From: Myxococcota bacterium
GTDB lineage: Bacteria; Myxococcota_A; UBA9160; PR03
DNA length: 15,305 bases
Direction: 5' to 3'
NCBI GenBank assembly: GCA_030066475.1
Contig: JASJBO010000157.1
Span: forward strand, 1 to 15,305
Both the position numbers and the translations under genes were made by a program. The notes beneath the pieces were generated by a model. The model did not search any database, was not told the DNA's origin, and worked only from the letters and a program-made list of their open reading frames with translations. Within the stretch, counting starts at the first letter, position 1, and the number at the start of each line of letters is the position of its first letter. Positions 6,581-15,305 of the stretch are shown in pieces.

Positions 6581-8374
6581 ATGGACGGCATGGGTTCGCT
6601 GCGCCGCACCCATCCGTGCGGCGCGGTGGATGAATCGCGCGTGGGCGAGGACGTGACGGTGGCCGGCTGGGTTCATCACCGGCGCGACCACGGCGGTGTC
6701 ATCTTCGTGGACCTGCGCGACCGCACCGGCGTCGTGCAGGTCGTCTTCAAGCCCGACACCGCGCCCGGGGCCCACGGCCGGGCCCACGCGCTGCGCTCCG
6801 AGTTCGTGATCCTGGCGCGCGGCACCGTCACCGAGCGCTCGCCCGAGACGGTGAACCCGAAGATGCCCACCGGCCAGGTCGAGGTGCTGGTCGACGAGCT
6901 GCGCGTGCTCAACACGGCGACCCCGCCGCCGTTCCCGATCGAGGAGGACGCGGGCGTCGACGAGAGCGTGCGCCTGCGCCACCGCATCCACGACCTGCGC
7001 CGCCCCCCGCTGCAGCGCGCCCTGGCGCTGCGCCACGAGCTCTACCAGTCGAGCCGTCGCACGCTCGCCGGGCTGGGCTTCCTGGAGATCGAGACGCCGA
7101 TGCTCGGGAAGGCGACGCCGGAGGGCGCTCGCGACTTCCTGGTGCCGAGTCGCTACCACCCCGGCAGCTTCTATGCGCTGCCGCAGTCGCCGCAGATCAT
7201 GAAGCAGCTGTTCATGATCGCCGGCTTCGACCGCTACTTCCAGATCGCGCGCTGCTTCCGCGACGAGGACCAGCGCGCCGACCGCCAGCTCGAGTTCACC
7301 CAGATCGACCTCGAGATGTCGTTCGTCGGCGTCGAGGACGTGCTCGAGGTGCTCGAGGAGCTGACGCAGCGCAGCTTCGCCGACGTGCTCGACGTCGAGC
7401 TGCCCCGGCCGTTCCGGCGCATCTCCTACCAGGAGGCGATCGAGCGCTACGGCAGTGACAAGCCCGACACGCGCATCCGGCTCGAGCTGGTGGGACTCAC
7501 CGACGTGTTCGAGGCCTCCGACTTCCGCGCCTTCCGCGCCACGGTCGACGCCGGCGGCATCGTCAAGTGCCTGCCCGTGCACGACGCGGGCGAGCTGTCG
7601 CGCGGCGACATCGACCGCCTGGAGGCCTTCGTCAAGAAGGAGCTGGGCGCCAAGGGCATGGCCTGGGTGCGCATCACCGACGACGGGAGCTGGCAGTCGC
7701 CGATCGCCAAGTTCCTGTCCGAGGCGGAGCGCGCCGCGATCACCGAGCGGACCGGCGCGCGGCCGGGCACCCTGCTGCTGTTCTCGGCCGACACCGCCGT
7801 GCGCGCCAACGCGATCCTGGCGCGGCTGCGCAGCGACCTGGGCCGGCGCCTGGGGCGGGTGGACGATCGGCCCTGGGACGTGCTGTTCGTGGTCGACTTC
7901 CCGCTCTTCGAGCGCGACGAGGACGGGAGCCTCACCTACGCCCACCAGCCGTTCGTCGCGCCGGTCGACGAGGACGTCGCGCTGCTCGAGACCGACCCGG
8001 AGCGCGTGCGCGGGACCCACTACGACCTGGTGATCAACGGCTTCGAGATGGGCTCGGGCAGCCTGCGCAACCACCGGCGCGACGTGCAGCTCCAGATCCT
8101 CGACCTGCTGGGCTACCCGAAGGACGACGCCGAGCGCCGCTTCGGGTTCCTGCTCGGAGCTCTCGAATCCGGCGCGCCCCCGCACGGCGGATTCGCGTTC
8201 GGCTACGATCGGCTGGTGATGGTGATGGCGGGCCTCGAGAGCCTGCGCGACGTGATCGCCTTCCCCAAGACGCAGCGCGGCCAGGACCTCCTGATGGACG
8301 CGCCCGGACCCGTCGAGCCGATCCAGCTCGACGAGCTCCAGCTCCGGATCGCACCGACGGCGAAGCCGAAGTGA
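6581..8374 (+). CDS. aspS: Aspartyl-tRNA synthetase (bacterial type)
   Basis: A 597-residue class IIb synthetase (E. coli AspS has 590) that charges tRNA-Asp with aspartate in the cytoplasm. The N-terminal anticodon-binding OB fold starts at RRTHPCG and runs through GWVHHRRDHGGVIF (29-42). Class II motif 1 is at about GFLEIETPM (166-174). The aspartate/adenylate pocket is PQSPQ (201-205). Motif 2 is FRDED...RQLEFTQ (226-241). A GAD insertion domain, typical of bacterial AspRS, lies near 290-420. Motif 3 is GGFAFGYDRLVM near the C-terminus. His37 in RRDHGG is typical of non-discriminating AspRS, whereas E. coli has Leu there. The start is chosen by family length; TTG at 6551 has the better ribosome binding site. 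The stop overlaps the next gene's GTG by 4 bp, so it heads the long plus-strand run. Confidence 0.97.
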   Translation: MDGMGSLRRTHPCGAVDESRVGEDVTVAGWVHHRRDHGGVIFVDLRDRTGVVQVVFKPDTAPGAHGRAHALRSEFVILARGTVTERSPETVNPKMPTGQVEVLVDELRVLNTATPPPFPIEEDAGVDESVRLRHRIHDLRRPPLQRALALRHELYQSSRRTLAGLGFLEIETPMLGKATPEGARDFLVPSRYHPGSFYALPQSPQIMKQLFMIAGFDRYFQIARCFRDEDQRADRQLEFTQIDLEMSFVGVEDVLEVLEELTQRSFADVLDVELPRPFRRISYQEAIERYGSDKPDTRIRLELVGLTDVFEASDFRAFRATVDAGGIVKCLPVHDAGELSRGDIDRLEAFVKKELGAKGMAWVRITDDGSWQSPIAKFLSEAERAAITERTGARPGTLLLFSADTAVRANAILARLRSDLGRRLGRVDDRPWDVLFVVDFPLFERDEDGSLTYAHQPFVAPVDEDVALLETDPERVRGTHYDLVINGFEMGSGSLRNHRRDVQLQILDLLGYPKDDAERRFGFLLGALESGAPPHGGFAFGYDRLVMVMAGLESLRDVIAFPKTQRGQDLLMDAPGPVEPIQLDELQLRIAPTAKPK

Positions 8375-8652
8375 GAGCGCGCGCCCTGCTGGCCGCCTCG
8401 CTGGTCGCCGCCGCCGTCGCCGGCGCCGCCGCCGACGACTCGTACGAGGTCCGACCCGGCGACACCCTGTGGAAGATCGCGCGCCGCACGGTGGGCGATC
8501 CGACGCTGTGGCCCGCGCTCTACCGGGCCAACCGCGACCAGATCAAGGACCCGGCGCTGCTCTATCCGGGCCAGAAGCTCGCCATCCCGCGGATCGAGCC
8601 GGCCGAGCGCGAGGCCGTCCGCAGAGAGGCGCAGGCGCACGGCACGCAGTGA
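8371..8652 (+). CDS. Small exported LysM-domain protein
   Basis: A 93-residue protein with a start predicted from the GTGA overlap with the aspS stop. Residues 1-21 are a signal-peptide-like segment (MRAR, then an Ala/Val/Leu-rich core ending AAA before DDSYEV). One LysM domain follows (about 24-74), with YEVRPGDTLWKIAR at its start and LLYPGQKLAIP at its end. LysM domains bind the N-acetylglucosamine of peptidoglycan, so this is probably periplasmic and wall-bound. The Trp-containing middle, GDPTLWPALYRANRDQIKDP, resembles Kbp/YgaU-style LysM domains. Nothing but a short charged tail follows the domain, so there is no enzymatic part. It overlaps both neighbours by 4 bp (aspS before, glpA after), implying translational coupling. 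The functional link to either is unclear. Confidence 0.82.
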   Translation: MRARALLAASLVAAAVAGAAADDSYEVRPGDTLWKIARRTVGDPTLWPALYRANRDQIKDPALLYPGQKLAIPRIEPAEREAVRREAQAHGTQ

Positions 8653-10415
8653 CCCGCCGCGTCGCGGTGCAGGTGCTGGTGGTGGGCGGCGGGATCAACG
8701 GCACCGGCGTCGCCCGCGACCTGGCGCTGCGCGGGGTGCGCTGCGCGCTGGTCGAGAAGGGCGAGCTCGGCTCCGGCACCTCGTGGGCCTCGTCGGGCAT
8801 GCTCCACGGCGGGCTTCGCTACCTGCAGAAGGACCCCGAGGTGACGCTCCACTCGTGCGTCGACTCGGGGGTGATCCAGCGCATCGCGCCTCACCTGGTG
8901 TTCCGCATCCCGTTCCTGGTGCCGGTCTTTCCCGAGGATCCGATCGGTCCCGAGCTGATCGAGATCGGGCTCGAGATGTACGACCGCTACCAGCCCTTCA
9001 AGAACGGGCGGCCGCACACGCGGCTCACGACCGAGCAGGCGCGGCGGCTCGAGCCCGCGCTGTCGCCGCGGGCCGAGTGCGCCTTCACGCTCGACGAGTG
9101 GGGCGTGGACGCCGCGCGCCTGTGCGCGGTCAACGCGCTCGACGCGGCCACCCGCGGCGCCGTGGTGATGACGCACGCCGAGGTCGAGGACTTCCTGTGC
9201 GAGCCCGGCGGTCGCGTGCTGGGCGCTCGTGTGCGCGACCGGCTGAGCGGCGAGGCGCTCGAGATCGAGGCCGACCTCACGCTGAACGCGACCGGCCCCT
9301 GGTCGCCGGTCGTGGCGGAGCGAGCCGGGGCTCGCGTCCAGCTGCGCCCCGGCAAGGGCATCCATCTGGTGTTCGAGCGGCGCATCTCGAACCTGGCGAT
9401 CTACGCGCGCGGCGTCGACGGGCGCGACATGTTCACCTTCCCGCACGAGCAGAACAGCATGGCGGGAACCACCGACGACGACTTCTACGGCGACCTCGAC
9501 CGGGTGGAGGTGACCGAGGACGAGGTCGCCTACGTGTTCGAGGCGATGGAGCGCTCGCTGCCCGGGATCCACGCGCATCGCGTGACCCACACCATCATGG
9601 GCGTGCGGCCCACGCTCTACGGCTTCGGCGTGAGCGAGAGCGACCTGTCGCGCGACTACGCCGTGATCGACCACGGCCCGCAGGACGGCGCGCCTGGCCT
9701 CTACAGCATCGCGGGCGGCAAGCTGGCCGCCTACCGGCTGATGGCCGAGGACGCCAGCGACCGTCTGTGTGCCGCCCTGGGCGTCTCGGCCCCCTGCACC
9801 ACCGCCACCACCCCGCTCCCCGGCGGCGACGCCCCGCTCGACGTCCTCGAAACCGCCCGCCGCTTCCGCACCCCGCTCCCCGCCATCGTTCGCCTCACCT
9901 TCCGCCACGGCCACGGCGCGCCGGCAGTGCTCGAGCCTCACGAGACGCACGACAGCCCGCCGCCCCGGACGGTCTGCACCTGCGAGCCGGTGCTGGACGC
10001 CGAGCTGGCGCACGTGGCCCGCCGCGAGGGGGTGCGCACGCTCGGCGACTGTGCACTGCGCGTGCGGCTCGGGGTCGGTGCGTGTCAGGGCGCCGCGTGC
10101 GCGGGCGAGGCGGCCGGAATCCTGGCAGACGCGCTCGGCTGGTCGGCCGAACGGACCGCGCGCGAGGTGGCCCACTTCGCCGCCGAGCGCTGGCGCGCGG
10201 TCGCTCCGGCGCTGGGCAGCTCCCAGCTGGCGGCCATGGAGATCCACCGCCACGTCCACCTGGGCGCCCGCGGCTTCACGGCCACCGCCTCCGGTCTGCT
10301 TCGGGCCGACGACGCCCGGGAGCGGGAGGACGCGCAGGCGAATCCCGCTGCCCTGGCCGCGACGCGCGCGCTGATCTCGAGCATGCCGCGACTGGGTTCG
10401 GAGGACCGGGAGTGA
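8649..10415 (+). CDS. glpA: Glycerol-3-phosphate dehydrogenase, anaerobic-type subunit A
   Basis: A 588-residue FAD protein (E. coli GlpA: 542) that oxidises sn-glycerol-3-phosphate to dihydroxyacetone phosphate. The N-terminus holds the FAD dinucleotide-binding motif VVGGGINGTGVARDLALRG (12-30), then GSGTSWASSGMLHGGLRYL, typical of GlpA/GlpD. The C-terminal part has a BFD-like [2Fe-2S] domain: Cys443-x-Cys445, then Cys479 and Cys484 (CQGAAC). This separates GlpA from GlpD, which lacks the iron-sulfur site. About 100 residues follow the last cysteine, so the tail is long. The GTG at 8649 overlaps the LysM stop by 4 bp (GTGA), and the motif begins ten codons later, fixing the start well. glpB follows with another 4-bp overlap, giving the classic glpAB order. 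Confidence 0.93.
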   Translation: MTRRVAVQVLVVGGGINGTGVARDLALRGVRCALVEKGELGSGTSWASSGMLHGGLRYLQKDPEVTLHSCVDSGVIQRIAPHLVFRIPFLVPVFPEDPIGPELIEIGLEMYDRYQPFKNGRPHTRLTTEQARRLEPALSPRAECAFTLDEWGVDAARLCAVNALDAATRGAVVMTHAEVEDFLCEPGGRVLGARVRDRLSGEALEIEADLTLNATGPWSPVVAERAGARVQLRPGKGIHLVFERRISNLAIYARGVDGRDMFTFPHEQNSMAGTTDDDFYGDLDRVEVTEDEVAYVFEAMERSLPGIHAHRVTHTIMGVRPTLYGFGVSESDLSRDYAVIDHGPQDGAPGLYSIAGGKLAAYRLMAEDASDRLCAALGVSAPCTTATTPLPGGDAPLDVLETARRFRTPLPAIVRLTFRHGHGAPAVLEPHETHDSPPPRTVCTCEPVLDAELAHVARREGVRTLGDCALRVRLGVGACQGAACAGEAAGILADALGWSAERTAREVAHFAAERWRAVAPALGSSQLAAMEIHRHVHLGARGFTATASGLLRADDAREREDAQANPAALAATRALISSMPRLGSEDRE

Positions 10416-11749
10416 CGGTCGCCGTGATCGGCGCGGGGCTCGCCGGGGCTTCGGCCGCGCTCGAGCTGGCGGAGGCGGGACTCGCGGTGGTGCTGCTGGC
10501 TCCGGGGCCCGGCGCGACCGCGCTGACTGGCGGGACGATCGACGTGGCCGCCGCCTCGCCGCTGCGGCGCGGCGGGCTGCCGCTGCGCCAGGCCGAGGTC
10601 GGGCTGCTGGCGCCTGGGGCGCGCCTGCGCGGCGTCGAGCTGGCCAACCCCGCGCATCCCTACGCGCGCATCCTGCGCGGGGGCTCGCCCGAGGTCGAGG
10701 TGAAGCAGGCGGTGACCGCGCTCGACGCCTGGCTCGAGCCCGCCGGCCTGCGCGTCCGCGGCGATCTCGACACCACTCGCTGGCTGGCGGACGTGCGCGG
10801 CGCAGTGCGCGCGGCGGACCTGGCGCTCTCCGGTCCGGGTGACGGCGGGCTCGATGCGGCGGACGAGGTCGCCCTGGTCGCGATCCCCGGGCTCGCCGGC
10901 TGGGACGCCCCCGCGGCCCTGCGCGCGCTGGCGGCCGAGTTCTCGGCGCTGGGCCTGCCGCAGCGGCCGCTGCGCGTCGTCGCGTGGTCGCCCCCCGCGG
11001 CGCTGCGCGCCGGCAGCGCGGCCGGGCTCGCCGCCCGACTCGACGCGCCGGAGGCCGGCGCGCTGCTGGCCGACCAGATGGCAGCACTCGGCGCGCCCGG
11101 CCGCCTGCTGCTGTTCCCTCCGGTGCTCGGGCTCGACGCCGGGGAGGCGCTGCGCGAGCGGCTCGAGGCGGCGGCCGGCTGCCGGGTGGCCGAGCTGCTC
11201 GGGGTCGCGCCGCTGGCCGTCGCGGGCTACCGCCTCGACCGCGCGCTGGGACGTGCGCTCGAGCGGGCCGGCGTGGAGCGGCGCCGCGCCCGCGTGGCGC
11301 GTCTCGACCTCCACGCCGGCCGCGTCCGGGCGCTCGAGCTCGAAGGCGCGCCGCCGCTCGCGGTGGATGCGTGCGTGCTCACGACCGGGCGCTTCGTGGG
11401 CGGCGGTGTCGTCGATGCCGGCGGCGCGCTGCGCGAGCCGCTGGCGGATCTCCCGCTCTACGACCTCGCCGGCCGCCGCGTCGATGGCATCCAGCCGCAC
11501 CGCCTGGTGCGGCGCGACTACGAGGGCGAGCAGCCGCTGTTCGGAGCCGGCGTGCGCACCGATACGAGCCTGCGGCCGCTCGGGCCGGCGGGCGAGCCCC
11601 GCGCGGAGAACCTGTTCGCCGCGGGCGACCTGCTCGGCAGCTTCGATCCGGCGCGCGACCGCACCGGCCTCGGGGTCGCGCTGCTCTCCGGACGCCGCGC
11701 CGGCCGCGAGGCGGCGCTCCTCGCCGCCCCGGACGTCGCGCCGTGCTGA
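10412..11749 (+). CDS. glpB: Glycerol-3-phosphate dehydrogenase, anaerobic-type subunit B
   Basis: A 445-residue flavoprotein subunit (E. coli GlpB: 419). It starts directly with a dinucleotide-binding motif, VAVIGAGLAGASAALELA (3-20), followed by ALTGGTIDVAA, a GlpB-like feature. The C-terminus ENLFAAGDLLGSFDP...DRTGLGVALLSGRRAG matches the FAD-closing segment of the fumarate reductase/GlpB superfamily. In E. coli, GlpB with GlpA forms the catalytic dimer and passes electrons to GlpC. A good ribosome binding site, GGAGG at 10400-10404, lies 7 nt before the GTG at 10412, which overlaps the glpA stop by 4 bp. The middle of the protein is rich in Ala, Leu and Arg and diverges from what I can recognise, so assignment rests on the two ends and on position after glpA. 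Confidence 0.87.
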   Translation: MTVAVIGAGLAGASAALELAEAGLAVVLLAPGPGATALTGGTIDVAAASPLRRGGLPLRQAEVGLLAPGARLRGVELANPAHPYARILRGGSPEVEVKQAVTALDAWLEPAGLRVRGDLDTTRWLADVRGAVRAADLALSGPGDGGLDAADEVALVAIPGLAGWDAPAALRALAAEFSALGLPQRPLRVVAWSPPAALRAGSAAGLAARLDAPEAGALLADQMAALGAPGRLLLFPPVLGLDAGEALRERLEAAAGCRVAELLGVAPLAVAGYRLDRALGRALERAGVERRRARVARLDLHAGRVRALELEGAPPLAVDACVLTTGRFVGGGVVDAGGALREPLADLPLYDLAGRRVDGIQPHRLVRRDYEGEQPLFGAGVRTDTSLRPLGPAGEPRAENLFAAGDLLGSFDPARDRTGLGVALLSGRRAGREAALLAAPDVAPC

Positions 11750-12210
11750 CCGGCTACCGGGGCTTCCTGCGCGAGATGGCGCGCACCGGCAGCTTCCAGG
11801 CGCTGTGGCTCCAGGTGCGGACCGGCGCCCTGCACGCGGCGCGGCGCGCGCTGCGGCTCGGTGGCGGCGATCCGGTGGCGCGCTTCTTCGACCACTATGC
11901 CGCCGACGGCTACCGCGCGTCCGATCCGGCGCGCGCCGCGCTGCAGCTCGCTGCCGAGCGCTGCCTGGTGTGCGGGCTGTGCTCCCTGGAGTGCGCCCGC
12001 GTCGGCGGCGCGCCGGATCTCGACCCGCGCGACGCGGTGGTCTCGGCGTCGCGGCTCGAGATCGACTGGGCCCGGCTCGGGCTCGCACCCACGGACTCGG
12101 GTTGCCGGGGCTGTGCCGCCTGCAACGCCGTCTGCCCCGCTGGAATCCCGATCGACCGGGTCCAGGACGCGCTGGCGGCCGAGTTGGCGACCCCTCCCCG
12201 AATCCGGTAA
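11743..12210 (+). CDS. Minimal GlpC-like dicluster 4Fe-4S protein (no CCG domains)
   Basis: A 155-residue protein with two 4Fe-4S motifs: Cys74-x2-Cys77-x2-Cys80-x3-Cys84 and Cys121-x2-Cys124-x2-Cys127-x3-Cys131-Pro. The first lacks the usual Pro after its last Cys (CAR). It overlaps the glpB stop by 7 bp, exactly where glpC belongs. E. coli GlpC (396 residues) carries two ferredoxin clusters plus two cysteine-rich CCG domains; here the reading frame stops 24 residues after the last cysteine and no CCG motif is present. In size and layout it resembles HdrC-type electron carriers. I infer it takes electrons from GlpAB. It has no hydrophobic segment, so membrane attachment or quinone reduction would need another protein. 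The start is GTG 11743; ATG 11776 is an alternative with no better ribosome binding site. Confidence 0.85.
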   Translation: MLTGYRGFLREMARTGSFQALWLQVRTGALHAARRALRLGGGDPVARFFDHYAADGYRASDPARAALQLAAERCLVCGLCSLECARVGGAPDLDPRDAVVSASRLEIDWARLGLAPTDSGCRGCAACNAVCPAGIPIDRVQDALAAELATPPRIR

Positions 12211-14490
<2,280 letters not shown>

Positions 14491-14497
14491 GCCGGGC

Positions 14498-14503
14498 GAG
14501 GGG
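14498..14503 (+). promoter_or_regulatory. sucC: Ribosome binding site of sucC
   Basis: GAGGGG at 14498-14503 lies 5 nt before the GTG at 14509. With the family N-terminus MNVHEYQAK immediately after, the GTG start is secure. Confidence 0.65.
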
Positions 14504-14508
14504 CGAAC

Positions 14509-15305
14509 GTGAACGTCCACGAGTACCAGGCCAAGGACCTGCTGCGGGAGTACGGCGTCGCCGTTCCCCACGGCCGACTGGCGACGACGCCGGCGGAGGC
14601 CGAGGACGCGGCCCGCGGGCTCGGTGCCAGCGTGGTGGCGGTGAAGGCCCAGGTGCACGCCGGCGGCCGCGGCAAGGCCGGCGGCATCAAGATCGCGAAG
14701 TCCCCCGCCGAGGCGAAGACCCTGGCCAGCGAGATCCTCGGCATGACGCTGCACTCCCACCAGACCGGCCCCGAGGGCAAGGTGGTGCGCAAGGTCTACG
14801 TCGAGGCGGGCTGCGACATCGACCGGGAGCTCTACCTGGGTGTGGTCCTGGATCGCGCCGAGGAGAAGCTCGCCATCATCGCGTCCACCGAGGGCGGCAT
14901 GGAGATCGAGGAGGTGGCGGCGCGGGCGCCGGAGCGCATCCTCACCGTCCACGTGGATCCCAACCTGGGGCTGCGCCCATGGCAGGTGCGCCGGGTCGGC
15001 TTCGGCCTCGGCCTGGACGCGGAGCAGGTGGGTGGGCTCCAGGAGTTCCTGGGCGGCCTCTACCGGCTGTTCGTGGAGAAGGACGCCTCCCTGGCCGAGA
15101 TCAACCCGCTCGTCGTCACCCGCGACGGCGCGCTCCTGGCCCTGGACGCCAAGCTCAACTTCGACGACAACGCGCTCTACCGCCACGACGAGCTGCGCGC
15201 CCTGCGGGACCCCGAGGAGGAAGACCCGCGGGAGCGCGAGGCCAACGAGATCGACCTGGCCTACGTCGGCCTGGACGGCGACATCGGCTGCATGGTGAAC
15301 GGCGC
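14509..15305 (+). CDS. sucC: Succinyl-CoA synthetase beta subunit, 3' end cut by the window
   Basis: The first 265 codons of an enzyme normally about 390 residues long; the gene runs off the right edge in frame with no stop. SucC, with SucD, makes succinate and ATP or GTP from succinyl-CoA in the TCA cycle. The N-terminus is MNVHEYQAKDLL. The ATP-grasp nucleotide loop appears as VKAQVHAGGRGKAGG (45-59). The conserved YVEAGCDIDRELYLG segment (97-111) and the metal/substrate segment AEINPLVV (196-203) are present. LDAKLNFDDNALYRH (211-225) follows. The phosphohistidine itself belongs to SucD, which I would expect just beyond the window. The spacing to mdh is 18 bp, so the two are almost certainly co-transcribed. 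Confidence 0.96.
   Translation, partial: MNVHEYQAKDLLREYGVAVPHGRLATTPAEAEDAARGLGASVVAVKAQVHAGGRGKAGGIKIAKSPAEAKTLASEILGMTLHSHQTGPEGKVVRKVYVEAGCDIDRELYLGVVLDRAEEKLAIIASTEGGMEIEEVAARAPERILTVHVDPNLGLRPWQVRRVGFGLGLDAEQVGGLQEFLGGLYRLFVEKDASLAEINPLVVTRDGALLALDAKLNFDDNALYRHDELRALRDPEEEDPREREANEIDLAYVGLDGDIGCMVNG

Overview
The window is very GC-rich, densely coded bacterial chromosome with no phage, transposon, CRISPR, tRNA or rRNA signatures. Many starts are GTG or TTG. The gene content suggests a deltaproteobacterium-like lineage (Myxococcota/Desulfobacterota sensu lato): an icd-mdh-sucC TCA block, glpABC, an ABC1/UbiB kinase, and a REC-GAF-GGDEF protein whose nucleotide-binding site looks like the cGAMP-making 'Hypr' GGDEF enzymes known from Geobacter and Myxococcus. 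This placement is inferred from gene content; no marker gene fixes it.

Layout. 1-120 holds a GC-rich tandem repeat of about 55 bp with hairpin potential, just past the end of the first gene. 121-1545 (minus) is an ABC1/AarF/UbiB-type atypical kinase. A 197-bp divergent spacer with a possible sigma-70 promoter precedes 1743-3278 (plus), a predicted lipoprotein built from Ycf48-like/Asp-box beta-propeller repeats. It meets, tail to tail with a 1-bp gap, a minus-strand acyl-CoA synthetase (3280-4899). A 168-bp divergent spacer with a perfect 8-bp hairpin follows. Then comes the REC-GAF-GGDEF protein (5068-6447, TTG start).

From 6581 to the right edge all genes run on the plus strand and are nearly gapless: aspS, a small exported LysM protein, glpA, glpB, a minimal glpC-like dicluster ferredoxin, icd, mdh, and the first two thirds of sucC. 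Five consecutive genes (aspS to the glpC-like gene) overlap by 4, 4, 4 and 7 bp, with GTG starts lying in the upstream stop codons. icd follows after 13 bp, mdh after 83 bp and sucC after 18 bp. The run therefore looks like one or two long transcription units.

How they work together. GlpAB would oxidise glycerol-3-phosphate to dihydroxyacetone phosphate and pass electrons through the small Fe-S protein to an unknown acceptor. Icd, Mdh and SucC are oxidative TCA enzymes. The acyl-CoA synthetase activates a carboxylic acid, giving acyl-CoA that could feed the same pathway. The GGDEF protein is the most interesting gene: the position that is Asp in c-di-GMP synthases is Ser here, which predicts hybrid cyclic AMP-GMP production. 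No gene-free stretch exceeds 300 bp; the longest spacers (1546-1742, 4900-5067, 6448-6580) are described in the features.
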